Source: Desulfuromonadaceae bacterium
GTDB taxonomy: Bacteria; Desulfobacterota; Desulfuromonadia; Geobacterales; Pseudopelobacteraceae
Direction of reading: 5' to 3'
Assembly (NCBI GenBank): GCA_028681335.1
Contig: JAQUIT010000009.1
Location: 62,001 to 126,000, forward strand
DNA length: 64,000 bases
The notes under the pieces were generated by a model. The model was not told where the DNA came from, searched no databases, and was given only the letters and a program-made list of their open reading frames with translations. The translations under genes and the position numbers were made by a program. This document shows positions 8,520-18,800 of the stretch, one piece after another. Every line of letters begins with the position of its first letter. The stretch's first letter is position 1.

Positions 8520-9733
8520 GTTTCAAGCTCCACGGCGCCATTGGCTTTCCCGGCCACGTTGAAGAACATGCCGGCTGTCAGCATGATGTTTGACATGATG
8601 ATGACACCGAATGTTATGCCGACAAAGTTTTCCGTACCTGCAACTCCGGCTGCTGCAGGTAATGTTGCGAGTACCGCAGAGGCCAGTCCGCGCGGCATCA
8701 TCAACTTGATTAAAAAGTGCTCCGGCTCCTTTTCCGGGTAAACCCGGATGGTTATTTCGGTACAGATAAAGCGCATCAGGACAATGATCAGCAGCATGAC
8801 CAGACACAGAGACAGGAATTCAATTCCAAGCTCCTTGAATGAAAACATCATCCCCAAATAGACAAAGAAAAATGTCCTGATGAAGAAGGTAATTTCCTCA
8901 TGCAGAAAACGGATGCTTTGGTTGACCTGTAGTGGTTCCTTAATTTTCAGAAAACGGGTAAAAGAATCTGAATTACCCAGTACCAGACCGATCATGAGGA
9001 CGGCAATGGAACCGCTGCCGCCCAACACCCCGACGCTGCCGAAAGTTATCAAAATAGCACCAAGAGTAAGCATGTAAGCCAACTTCTTGCCGCGCATCAG
9101 GTCCAACACCTTCATCCAGACAAGTCCTACCAACCAGCCAAGAACAATAGCTGTTGAGAATGAAGCGACGACGGCCTTGAAGGGTGCAGCAGGATCTTTT
9201 TGGCCAATCTGGATGGCATCAATCAGGGCAACGGTCAAAACGACTGCCATTACGTCGCTGAGAGCCGACTCAACCGACAGGGTGATTTTTATCTCATCAG
9301 ATACATTGAGCCGGTTGATAATCGGAATGACGATAGCCGCACTGGTGCAGCCAAGTATTGAGCCAAGCAGCAGGCCTTGGTTGAGTTCCCAACCAAGAAT
9401 ATAGTGAAGATAGGCCGTAATCCCCAGAGTGGTCAAAACAAATGAAAGCAACATCAGCAATGCTGCTGAACCGAATTCGCTGAGTAATTTATCCAGTTTT
9501 AGATCCATGCCACCTTCAAAAAGGATGACAAGAAGGGCCAGAGAACCGACATATTCGGCAAGGTGCTGAAGGCTCTCAGGACTGACAAGACCGCTGACAG
9601 GACCAAGCACAATCCCTATGGCAAGCAGCACGATGACATCTGGAATCTTTGTTTTCTCAAAAAAAATATTACCAAAAAAACCGGCCAGGATAATTATTCC
9701 TGCGAGAATAAATGCATATGATACAGCTGTCAT
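8516..9733 (-). CDS. Cation:proton antiporter (NhaP/Kef-like)
   Basis: A 405-residue membrane transporter of the monovalent cation/proton antiporter superfamily with about twelve hydrophobic segments. Visible marks are GIVLGPVSGLVSPE in the second segment, LFEGGMDLKLDKL, the SVESALSDVMAVVLT segment carrying the acidic ion site, and MPRGLASAVLATLP late in the protein, as in archaeal NhaP-type exchangers. There is no RCK or other cytoplasmic regulatory domain. The ribosome site AAAGG is about 10 bp from the ATG. Its 3' end overlaps the diguanylate cyclase start by 4 bp. It follows the trehalose operon by 97 bp with no visible terminator between, so read-through from that operon is possible. Confidence 0.88.
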   Translation of the reverse strand: MTAVSYAFILAGIIILAGFFGNIFFEKTKIPDVIVLLAIGIVLGPVSGLVSPESLQHLAEYVGSLALLVILFEGGMDLKLDKLLSEFGSAALLMLLSFVLTTLGITAYLHYILGWELNQGLLLGSILGCTSAAIVIPIINRLNVSDEIKITLSVESALSDVMAVVLTVALIDAIQIGQKDPAAPFKAVVASFSTAIVLGWLVGLVWMKVLDLMRGKKLAYMLTLGAILITFGSVGVLGGSGSIAVLMIGLVLGNSDSFTRFLKIKEPLQVNQSIRFLHEEITFFIRTFFFVYLGMMFSFKELGIEFLSLCLVMLLIIVLMRFICTEITIRVYPEKEPEHFLIKLMMPRGLASAVLATLPAAAGVAGTENFVGITFGVIIMSNIMLTAGMFFNVAGKANGAVELET

Positions 9734-9830
9734 TATCCATACCTTTTTTCATACAGACATTATTTTAGTCTCGATGGAGTAACACAGAATTGTATCAAAA
9801 TTCAATTTATTCAAACTCCCTACCCTGTCT

Positions 9831-12800
9831 TCATGAGCAATGACACTCCCTCATCAGCATCTCTATACCCCGCAAGGTCAGATCTACCGAATCGGGGCGA
9901 CTGTTTAACTCGGTCCCCAGCTCGTGGACCATCTTTTGGATCAGGAAACAACGCAGCATGATCGTAAGCTCCTGGCGATCCTCCGGAATAAGCGGTGAGC
10001 CCTTCATGGCGTGCAGGTACGCTTTCAGGTATGACCCGCTGACATAGACATACCACGCTTCAAGCCACGGTTCGAGCAGTGGTATGTCGTCAGGATGATT
10101 GATACCGTGATGAACGAGAGTGGTCATGGCGGCATAGTGAAAAGAATGGAGTATGCCGGCAACATCCCGCAGAGGAGAACGTTTCAGACGCCTCTCACTC
10201 AGGGTATGGACTGGCTCTCCCTCAAAATCAATGAAGACGAAATCCTTTCCGGTGAACAGCGCCTGCCCCAGATGGAAATCACCGTGGATCCGGCACTTCA
10301 TGGCTGAGAGGCGTTTGCCGGTAATTTTATGCAGACAGGCGATAACATCTTTTTCAGCGGAGAGGACCTGTGTGGCCCTGCGCTGTACGTCATCAGGCAG
10401 GCGGTGAAGACTGGCTGCCAGGGCCTGGAAGTTTTTCATCACCAGGCCACGCATGGATTGGAAAATAGAGCGTTGGTAGAGGGTCGAGAACTCTTCCATG
10501 CACCAGGGGCTCTCCGCCGAACTGGATGCCAGCGCCATATGCATCTCTGCCGTGCGCTTGCCAAGCAGCAGGGCCATCTCCAGATGCAGCCCCCGGACGA
10601 GATCACGGAACTCGTCCGGGATGCCGCTGTCGACAACTGCCAACAGAGACGGAAGGCAGGATGGAAGTTTGGGCAGGTCATCTTTGTGCGACAACAGATG
10701 CTCGGTAAATTGTGCAAGGCTTGTCAGCGTGTTGCGCCAGGCATCCCCATGGCAGGAAACGTACGTTTGCAGGACGCCGATATCATAGACTTTGCCGTTA
10801 TCAAGACGGTATTCGATCCCCCCCGCATAGGCAGGCACATTGCGGAATCTTTTTTTGCCTGCAAGGTAGCGGAGTATTTCCGGTTCAGGATTGGTTCCCT
10901 CCTCAAGCTTGCGATAAACCTTAAACAGCAGCCTGTCACCATAAAGAATACTGGTGTTATTCTGTTCGACAGTGGCAACCCTGCTGGGAAAGAGATCCGC
11001 TCTTGGTGGTGAGCTTTTCGTGATGCCGCTGCCACGCAGTCCAACCAATTGTGAACTGCTTGTACCGTTAACTTTTGCCCGGCCACTCATCAATTCAAAA
11101 AGGAGTGTGCGAAACTCCTCAAAGTAGACCGCATCGCACAGCACACCCTCAACCTCTCCAAGTGCGAGCGCTGTTATCGTCGCCAGAGGATGCCGCTCCG
11201 ACATTATTTGCACCTGCTCGTTTGAAAGCCAGGTCATGGGGAGCAGATATATTTCCGGGTCCGATTCGGTGTAGGTGACTTTGATAAAGGTGAGCAGAAA
11301 GAGCTGATCATCCTGTTTTAACTGACAACTATCTATAACGCTGATCTGACGGATGGTTCTGCCCTTGCCGCAAAACCAGAAGACGCACTGCAGGTAGTAC
11401 GGCATGACGCTGTTGCATAAGCGCTCTCCGGTTTTGCCTTTCAGCACATTCCACCAGGGAGCCCCTTCGCGCAGCTTAAGTTTCATCCCCTCCTCGCGAG
11501 CTTCCCCCCCCGCCTCGGTGTTCAGCAGTACAAACCAGAAATAATCATATGTGCCCATGGTAAAGTGGTAGCGACTCTCCTGGATTATGGGGAACCGGTT
11601 GCGGCTGAAAACCTCCTCAGGGACCATACCGGCATAGCGGGAAAGGTCGACGGTGACCGTCTGTGCAAAACGGGAGAGATTTATGACAACCAGAATCTTT
11701 TCATCCTCAAAACTGCGGATAAAGGTCAGTACTTTTGGATTGTCTGACGGTAACACTTCCAATGTACCGCATCCAAAGGCCCTGAAGCGCTTGCGCATGG
11801 CAATAGTGCGTCGCATCCACCAGAGCAGGGATGATGAGTTGCGCTCCTGATTCTCGACGTTGACAGATTCGTAGTGGTATTCGGCTTCTATGATGGCCGG
11901 CAGAAACAGCTTGTGGGGACTTGCCTTGGAGAAACCGGCGTTGCGGTCCGGGTTCCATTGCATCGGGGTACGGACACCGTTGCGGTCGCCCAGATAGAAG
12001 TTATCGCCCATACCGATTTCATCGCCGTAATAGATTATGGGAGTTCCCGGCAGGGAAAAGAGAAGCATGTTCATCAGTTCAATTTTGCGGCGATTATTAC
12101 CCATCAGCGGTGCAAGGCGGCGGCGGATACCGAGGTTGATGCGCGCCCGCGGGTCGGAGGCATACACCCGGTACATGTAGTCGCGCTCCTCATCCGTCAC
12201 CATCTCCAGGGTCAGCTCATCATGGTTGCGCAGGAATATGGCCCACTGACACCCATCAGGGATTGCCGGAGTCTGGTCAAGAATATCGACGATCGGGAAG
12301 CGGTCCTCCATTTCGATAGCCATGAACATGCGCGGCATGAGAGGGAAATGAAAGGCCATATTGCTTTCGTTACCGTCACCAAAATAAGCTGCGGCATCTT
12401 CCGGCCACTGGTTCGCCTCTGAAAGCAGCATGCGATTTTTGAAGGAGCTGTCCAGATGGGCGCGCAGTTTCTTGAGAAAATCATGGGTTTCGGGAAGATT
12501 TTCGCAGTTGGTTCCCTCCCTCTCGAACAGGTAGGGAACGGCATCAAGCCTGACGCCATCGACGCCCATGCGCATCCAGAAGTCAATAACCCGCAGCATT
12601 TCTTTCTGCACCCTCGGATTGTCAAAATTCAGGTCCGGTTGATGTGAGTAGAAACGGTGCCAAAAGTAAGACTTGGCAACCGGGTCCCAGGTCCAGTTTG
12701 ATGTTTCGAAGTCCTGGAAGATGATGCGGGCTTCACGGTACTTCTCCGGAGTGTCGCTCCAGACATAGAAATCCCGATGCGCGGAGCCCGGCTTGGCCGT

Positions 12801-13172
12801 CCGGGCACGCTGAAACCAGGGGTGCTGGTCTGATGTATGATTGAGCACCAGTTCGGTGATAATCCTGATACCGCGGCTGTGGGCGACGCGAAGCAGCTGT
12901 TTGAATTCACGCAGGGTGTTGTAGCTCGGATTGACGTCGTAGTAGTCGGCGATGTCATACCCATCATCACGCTGCGGCGACGGGTAGAAAGGAAGCAGCC
13001 AGATTGCGGTTACTCCAAGCTGCTGCAGGTAGTCCAGTTTGCCGATAAGACCACGAAAATCGCCGATACCGTCGGCGTCTGAGTCGGAGAAGGCTTTAAT
13101 ATGTACCTGATAAATAATCGCATCGCGATACCAGCCGGGATTATCCTCAAGGATGGAATCTTCATGGCGCAT
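9831..13172 (-). CDS. treS: Trehalose synthase-maltokinase fusion (copy 1)
   Basis: A 1113-residue two-domain protein. The N-terminal GH13 domain (about 1-550) is trehalose synthase, which interconverts maltose and trehalose. Catalytic residues are visible: nucleophile Asp210 (GVRLDAVPYL), acid/base Glu252 ([11 protein letters not shown]) and Asp318 (RNHDEL). The C-terminal part is a maltokinase-like domain with HGDFHLGQ (963-970) and DFEGEP (982-987), predicted to make maltose 1-phosphate from maltose and ATP. I start at 13172 because GGAG lies 9 bp upstream; an ATG at 13187 has no such site. The linker before the kinase is shorter than in copy 2. The stop of malQ lies 17 bp upstream. Last gene of the trehalose operon. 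Confidence 0.93.
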   Translation of the reverse strand: MRHEDSILEDNPGWYRDAIIYQVHIKAFSDSDADGIGDFRGLIGKLDYLQQLGVTAIWLLPFYPSPQRDDGYDIADYYDVNPSYNTLREFKQLLRVAHSRGIRIITELVLNHTSDQHPWFQRARTAKPGSAHRDFYVWSDTPEKYREARIIFQDFETSNWTWDPVAKSYFWHRFYSHQPDLNFDNPRVQKEMLRVIDFWMRMGVDGVRLDAVPYLFEREGTNCENLPETHDFLKKLRAHLDSSFKNRMLLSEANQWPEDAAAYFGDGNESNMAFHFPLMPRMFMAIEMEDRFPIVDILDQTPAIPDGCQWAIFLRNHDELTLEMVTDEERDYMYRVYASDPRARINLGIRRRLAPLMGNNRRKIELMNMLLFSLPGTPIIYYGDEIGMGDNFYLGDRNGVRTPMQWNPDRNAGFSKASPHKLFLPAIIEAEYHYESVNVENQERNSSSLLWWMRRTIAMRKRFRAFGCGTLEVLPSDNPKVLTFIRSFEDEKILVVINLSRFAQTVTVDLSRYAGMVPEEVFSRNRFPIIQESRYHFTMGTYDYFWFVLLNTEAGGEAREEGMKLKLREGAPWWNVLKGKTGERLCNSVMPYYLQCVFWFCGKGRTIRQISVIDSCQLKQDDQLFLLTFIKVTYTESDPEIYLLPMTWLSNEQVQIMSERHPLATITALALGEVEGVLCDAVYFEEFRTLLFELMSGRAKVNGTSSSQLVGLRGSGITKSSPPRADLFPSRVATVEQNNTSILYGDRLLFKVYRKLEEGTNPEPEILRYLAGKKRFRNVPAYAGGIEYRLDNGKVYDIGVLQTYVSCHGDAWRNTLTSLAQFTEHLLSHKDDLPKLPSCLPSLLAVVDSGIPDEFRDLVRGLHLEMALLLGKRTAEMHMALASSSAESPWCMEEFSTLYQRSIFQSMRGLVMKNFQALAASLHRLPDDVQRRATQVLSAEKDVIACLHKITGKRLSAMKCRIHGDFHLGQALFTGKDFVFIDFEGEPVHTLSERRLKRSPLRDVAGILHSFHYAAMTTLVHHGINHPDDIPLLEPWLEAWYVYVSGSYLKAYLHAMKGSPLIPEDRQELTIMLRCFLIQKMVHELGTELNSRPDSVDLTLRGIEMLMRECHCS

Positions 13173-13189
13173 ATATATTTTCTCCATTT

Positions 13190-15094
13190 TTAAGGATTAA
13201 CAGCCCAACCCGCCTTGGCCTCAAGCCGGGCAATGAGTTCCGTACATTGAATGTCCGAACGGGCGCGCAGAGCCAAGGCCAGCACTGCGTGCAGATTGAG
13301 CACCTCTCCCCGTTTTCTCCCCTCTTCGTAACGCCGGGAGAAATCGTGAGGCACCCGCAGAGTCCAGTTGTCCTGGTCAGACGTGCCGGGTACGTTGTAG
13401 TTCTCCTCCAGCCCAAAAAGGTCGGCGAAAAATAGCATGACATGGCGGGCTGGGCTCACAAAAAGATCCGCAACCTTGGCATGTGCCAGCCGACGAGGAT
13501 CCGCTGCAAGTGCCGCCGCCAATGCGTCGGGAGCAGATGGATTCAGCCTTCGGGCAAGATAGCGAGCCTGCTTCATCCCCTCCGCGTCTCCTTGCCATTT
13601 CTTCGCCAACCGCCAGATAGTCGGTGTATCGTGGTTACCAACCATAACCCAATCCTGTGGTTGCGCGTTTTCGCTCCGATAGACATCTCCGGAATTATCC
13701 AGATCAGCTTTCTGGGTTACCCGGAAGCGTCCCAGCCCATGGCGCAAACGCACCACTCTGAGTGGTAACGGCTCGGTAGAGAGTACCTCGCAGAGAATAT
13801 CCTCCTTGCGTCGACCGTTGGCAAGCACCTGCTCCATAAGGGCATCCAGGATCAGCGCGTACTGTTTCTCCTGTTCAGGCGTGAGATCGTGTACCCAGTC
13901 GTCAGCATAGCGTGGCCGATCACGGTTAAGCTGCTCCGGGCGCACAATGGCATGGCCGGCAAGAGCGGGATGATCGGCAAGGTCAGGGGAGGAAAAGAGA
14001 CGCGCGCCATTCTGCACCGCGTGGTACGGGTCAGGATCATCGGTTCGGTAAACCCACGGACAGACGAGTCCATGGGGATGATCCAAACGCAGACCGTCAA
14101 ACTCATAGAGCATCTTGCCCAGCCGTTCGGCGACCAGATCAAGTACCGGCCCCGGCTTCTCCTCCGCATCCTGATAGAGCGCCGGGTTCAGTACCTGATA
14201 ACTCCACGGCTGTCCTTCGACATTGGTGCGACTCGGTGGCGCTCCCATGAAATAGTTATTCAGTAGCAGTCCCTGCAAACTCCAGGCATCACTCTGGGAA
14301 AACCCTACCTGCACATCGCCGTATATTTTGAGTCCCATGGCCAGCATGCGTTCCCGAAAGGCCAGGTGTTGCCTGAGCAGTAGCTGCTGGGCCAATGAAT
14401 AACGCTCAAGAATCCGGGCATACTTTATCTCAAGAGCATGACGGCGCAAGGCGCAAGCGGACTCCATACCTGCAGGAGGTGCACAGAGCACCCGGTCAAG
14501 AGCCGCCTCTCCCTGCTGCGGCCATTGACGCCAGGGGAGGTCCCCATGTTCCAGGATCAATACCTCGTACAAAGCATCATCGCGTAACCAGCGGGCAGAA
14601 CTCCATAAACTCTTTATCTCCATATTCAGAGACAGAGCAGCGCTATCACCTTTTTTTCGTGCCGTTATAAAAGCATCATACACCTCATCCAGCGCCCTGT
14701 TGCAGGCGACGAAGGCCTGAAGATACGATACACGCCTCCCACCATGGAGTGGGTTGTCAACCAGCATGGTTTCCCACGTGCGACGACTGAGCAGCCCCTG
14801 GTCAACCAGTTTTTTCATGTCCAGAGAGAGGATGTTACGCGAAAAAAGAGTGCCATCGTAAGGTGATGGGTTTACTGACGAGGTCTGTCCCTGTGGGCCC
14901 AGTTGCAAGCCGGTGAATCCGAGAGATCGTGCAAAAAGTGCCAGATCATGCCCTCCCTGGTTGTAAGGAGAACCTCGCCCGGTATCTTCACCGTCAGCGC
15001 CTGGAAAGCTGGCATCATGCACCGCCAGCAGGAAGTCAGTCTTGCCCAGCAGTCTCATTGCTTCGCGTATGGATGTATCCGGAAGATTGCTCAT
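13190..15094 (-). CDS. malQ: 4-alpha-glucanotransferase (GH77, divergent MalQ)
   Basis: A 634-residue enzyme of glycoside hydrolase family 77, which transfers alpha-1,4-glucan segments between malto-oligosaccharides. Conserved parts are YGDVQVGFSQSDAW, the nucleophile region EFDGLRLDHPHG with Asp338, the acid/base Glu436 in EDILCEVLSTEP, and Asp489 in VGNHDTPT. The N-terminus (FLLAVHDASFPG) differs from E. coli MalQ, and the protein lacks that enzyme's extra N-terminal domain. It lies between a small channel gene (36 bp upstream) and the second treS fusion. In this operon it may recycle the short maltodextrins left by TreY/TreZ, or use maltose produced by TreS. Confidence 0.88.
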   Translation of the reverse strand: MSNLPDTSIREAMRLLGKTDFLLAVHDASFPGADGEDTGRGSPYNQGGHDLALFARSLGFTGLQLGPQGQTSSVNPSPYDGTLFSRNILSLDMKKLVDQGLLSRRTWETMLVDNPLHGGRRVSYLQAFVACNRALDEVYDAFITARKKGDSAALSLNMEIKSLWSSARWLRDDALYEVLILEHGDLPWRQWPQQGEAALDRVLCAPPAGMESACALRRHALEIKYARILERYSLAQQLLLRQHLAFRERMLAMGLKIYGDVQVGFSQSDAWSLQGLLLNNYFMGAPPSRTNVEGQPWSYQVLNPALYQDAEEKPGPVLDLVAERLGKMLYEFDGLRLDHPHGLVCPWVYRTDDPDPYHAVQNGARLFSSPDLADHPALAGHAIVRPEQLNRDRPRYADDWVHDLTPEQEKQYALILDALMEQVLANGRRKEDILCEVLSTEPLPLRVVRLRHGLGRFRVTQKADLDNSGDVYRSENAQPQDWVMVGNHDTPTIWRLAKKWQGDAEGMKQARYLARRLNPSAPDALAAALAADPRRLAHAKVADLFVSPARHVMLFFADLFGLEENYNVPGTSDQDNWTLRVPHDFSRRYEEGRKRGEVLNLHAVLALALRARSDIQCTELIARLEAKAGWAVNP

Positions 15095-15130
15095 AATAAA
15101 AATGCCCCAGTGGTTAGTACCGTTTCCGGA

Positions 15131-15811
15131 TTATTTATCGCTCTTGCCCCGCCCTGGCCACCAATGATCAATAAGTTCCGCAGCCGCATCCTTGCCGCCA
15201 AGTCCGAAAGCCAGTGCCAGAGCAAACACTACCCCGGCCAGAACGATGAGAAAACTCTGCCGGACGATATCCCCTCCCACGTTCACCTGATCAAGCGCGA
15301 TCAGCACGACAAAGGTCATGATGGCGTACTGAGCCAGCTTACCGAGAATATCAGCATCCTGGATGGCGATGTTTTTACAGTAGGTGATCACCGCATTACC
15401 AACAAAACGGGCAAAATATGCGCCAAAGGCGATAATGAGAATTGCCACGACAACCTTGGGTACAAACAGTACGACCTCACTCAACAGACCGGTGATATAG
15501 GTAAGCCCCATGCTGTTGAAGCCGATGATGAGGGAGGCCAGTATCACCAGCCAGAAGACCAGCAACCCAAAGATACCGGTCGTATCGGTCTGAATTCCGC
15601 CATGACTCAGAAAATCTTCCAGGCCGGCACGTTCGGTGAGAACGTTGAAGTTGATCGCACGCAGTCCTTTGATAATTGCAAAGCGTGCAAATTTGGCCAG
15701 CAGCCAACCGGCAAGCAACACCCCGAGCGCCAATGCGAGTTTGGGCAGGAACCCGGCAACCTGGAGAAGAAATGCCTGCAACGGTTCGAGCATGATGTCG
15801 ATTTTTTCCAT
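15131..15811 (-). CDS. Small mechanosensitive-type channel protein with conserved TM-helix repeats
   Basis: A 226-residue protein with about five hydrophobic segments and the pattern of the conserved TM-helix family (PF05552), which is related to mechanosensitive channels. Repeated helices include PKLALALGVLLAGWLLAKF and PKVVVAILIIAFGAYFARF, each ending in a basic residue. The last helix is glycine/alanine rich (VFALALAFGLGGKDAA), as in pore-lining helices of the MscS group, but the MscS beta domain is absent. The true start is the ATG at 15811 with GGGAG 6 bp upstream; the longer frame upstream overlaps the treS copy. It begins 1 bp after the treS stop, so it is a translationally coupled member of the trehalose operon. 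Confidence 0.82.
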   Translation of the reverse strand: MEKIDIMLEPLQAFLLQVAGFLPKLALALGVLLAGWLLAKFARFAIIKGLRAINFNVLTERAGLEDFLSHGGIQTDTTGIFGLLVFWLVILASLIIGFNSMGLTYITGLLSEVVLFVPKVVVAILIIAFGAYFARFVGNAVITYCKNIAIQDADILGKLAQYAIMTFVVLIALDQVNVGGDIVRQSFLIVLAGVVFALALAFGLGGKDAAAELIDHWWPGRGKSDK

Positions 15812-15812
15812 A

Positions 15813-18800
15813 TCAGTCTCCCTTTGAGTGCAACTCGGCATCTGTTTCGCCTGCCGGCACAAGTCCGCAGAGTGCCAGCACCCCCAGCAGCGGAACGTTA
15901 ACCCATCCTGGACGATTGCTGACTTCGTAGCGCAGCTCGTACAACGCTTTTTCCAGTTCAAACAACGCGATCAATCCCTGCACTTCGGCAAAGTTCATGT
16001 ACAAGCCGCTATTACAGGCGGTCTCATCATAGGCGCGCATAAAAGTGTCGCGGGCTTCGCGGGACCAACCTTCAGCCAATGGTGCGAGTCTTGCCCGATC
16101 TGCGTCGCTGTAGGTATCACGCAGCACGGCACTCCAACGTGCGTAATCGAATGAACGCAGCATTCCGGCGACGTCACGCAGCGATGAGTGCTTGGAGCGG
16201 CGTTCTGCCAGCGACCGTGCCGGTTCCCCTTCAAAATCGATGATAATGAAATCGTTGTTGCTCACCAACACCTGACCCAGATGATAGTCGCCGTGGTAGC
16301 GGGTCTTGATGCACTGGCCCGCAGGCATAGAGCAGGATTCTATCCGAGCAAACAGCCGCTGTCGCTGTTCCAGAAGCGTGAGTGCATTTGTCTGCACCGC
16401 CGCAGGAAACTGAATTGCGTGCTGTTCCAGCATCAGCAGTGTGGCAAGCGCATCTTCATGCACGCGCTGCTTCCAGGCAAAGATATCATCAGCTGCCAAC
16501 GGTTCAGGATCAAAAGCCGGGTCACCCGTACGCAGCGCAAAGGCCTTATGTAACTCTGCAGTACGCGTACCGAGTGTATGCACCAGAGACAGGTAGGCGC
16601 CGTGGAGCTCTTCGGGCGGGTCAACCACTGCAGCAAGCTGCCCCTCGAAGGTGCGGTCAAGGTAGTCAAGCGTATGGGTCCAGCCGTCACCCTGGTTCTC
16701 GACGTGTCCCTGCAGCAGCGCCAGACTCGTCGGCGTCCCGTCAGCAGCGATGTATTCCATCACTCCCGCCACCGGCACGCAGTTGGCAAAATGCGCAACA
16801 TCGGTCAGGAATCTCCCCATTTCGAATTCCGGGTTCTCTCCGGAACGCAAGTGGCGGTATCCTTTGAGGAACAGGCAATCTCCCAGCGTTACCACGGTAT
16901 TGCTTCCCTGAAACTTCGGACGACTCATCGGCAGTTTATCGATGGAGTCACCGGCAAGCGCCGCATAAGCCGTTGTCGGAGTAAAACGCAGTGTACCGTG
17001 CGCGCACGTCACTACGCTTGCAGCGCCTATTGCCTCAACCAGTGCCCGGCAGAACGCTTCGTTGGCGAACGCATCCGCCAGCACGCCTACCTGGGATTGC
17101 TCGCGCACCCGCGCCAGCGTCGCCGAGGCGAGCGCATGCATATGCTCCTCATCGCTATCCCCCCACGCCAGCGCCATAGGCAGGAAATATGCGTTCTGTC
17201 CCGATGGTGACTCGACCTGCAGCAGTGCCAGCAGCCAGGAGGTGTGATCAGAGCCACCCCAGAGAACCCAGTCGTTCAAAACAGCACGTTTGATCGGTAC
17301 GCCCTTGGCTGCATACCAGCGCTGCGCGGCAATGTATCGTGGCAGTGTTTCTGTCTCGAACTGGGTGCGAAGTTTCTCTGCCATGCGGATGCGCCACGGC
17401 ACAACGCGATCGCGAAAAAAGCTGGTCCAGCCGTCAAACAGCACCAGCACCGGCAGCTCTTCAGGCGCCAGCCGTTCTTCGTGCCAGTGCGGCACATCGA
17501 CATCGGTCGCGAGGCGAAACCAGAAGAAACCGCAGGCAGGAAGAGTCAGAAGATAGGGGAGTTCTCCGATCGGTGGAAATGCGGTGCGCCCCATCATCTC
17601 CAGCGGTACGCGGCCGCGATAGTTGGCCAGATCCAGCTCGACCGGCTGGGCCGAACGACCGAGATTGGCGACACAGAGAATAGTCTCCTCGCCATATTCG
17701 CGCAGATAGGCAAGGATTTTGCGATTGCCGGGGCTCAGGAACGACAGCTTCCCACGACCGAATGCCTTGCTCCCTTTGCGCACCGCAAGCATACGCCGCA
17801 TCCAGTTGAGCAGTGAGGATGGTTCACGCAGCTGCGCCTCAACATTGATGGCCTCGTAACCGTACACCGGGTCCATGATTGGCGGCAGATAGAGCCGCTG
17901 CGGGTCTGCACGCGAAAAACCGGCATTGCGGTCCGGGCTCCACTGCATCGGCGTGCGCACGCCGTTTCGGTCACCGAGGAAAATATTATCGCCCATACCG
18001 ATCTCATCACCGTAGTAGATGATTGGCGAGCCGGGCATCGACAGCAAAAGGCTGTTCATCAGCTTGATGCGCTCTCGATCGTTTTCCATCAGTGGTGCCA
18101 GTCGTCGCCGGATGCCAAGATTGATGCGGGCACGGGGGTCAGCGGCGTACATGCGGTACATGTAGTCGCGTTCCTTGCTGGTCACCATCTCCAGCGTGAG
18201 TTCATCGTGGTTGCGCAGAAAGATCGCCCACTGGCAGCTATCAGGTATTTCCGGTGTTTGCTGCATGATCTCAACGACCGGGTGGCGGTCCTCCTGCGCT
18301 ATCGCCATATAGATGCGCGGCATCAGGGGAAAGTGGTAGGCCATATGACACTCATCGCCATCGCCAAAGTAATCGCGCACATCCTCCGGCCACTGGTTAG
18401 CTTCAGCCAGCAGCAACCGGTCTTTGTAGTGCATATCAACCTGCGCACGAATCTGCCGGATAATTTCATGTGTCTCGGGAAGATTTTCATTGCTGGTGCC
18501 GTCGCGTTCGCACAGATAAGGAATAGCATCGAGACGGAAGCCATCCACCCCCATATCGAACCAGAAACGCATAACGCGAATAATCGCTTTCAACACCTTC
18601 GGGTTATCAAAATTGAGATCCGGCTGATGGCTGAAGAAGCGATGCCAGTAGTAGGCGTTAGCAACCGGATCCCAGGTCCAGTTGGAGGTTTCCGTGTCGG
18701 TAAAGATAATGCGTGTACCATCGTATTTCTTGTCATTATCGCTCCAGACATAGAAATCACGCTTGGAGGAACCGGCCGGTGCACGGCGGGCAGCCTGAAA

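Noticed and set aside
10329..11012. Rightward open frame of 227 codons opposite treS-maltokinase copy 1
   Set aside because: Antisense to the kinase-like domain, no recognisable motif, composition of a shadow frame.
14903..15901. Rightward open frame of 332 codons opposite malQ and the channel gene
   Set aside because: It lies fully antisense to two genes with clear family motifs, has low-complexity composition rich in Gln, His and Lys, and no ribosome site. It is a shadow of the codon pattern on the other strand.
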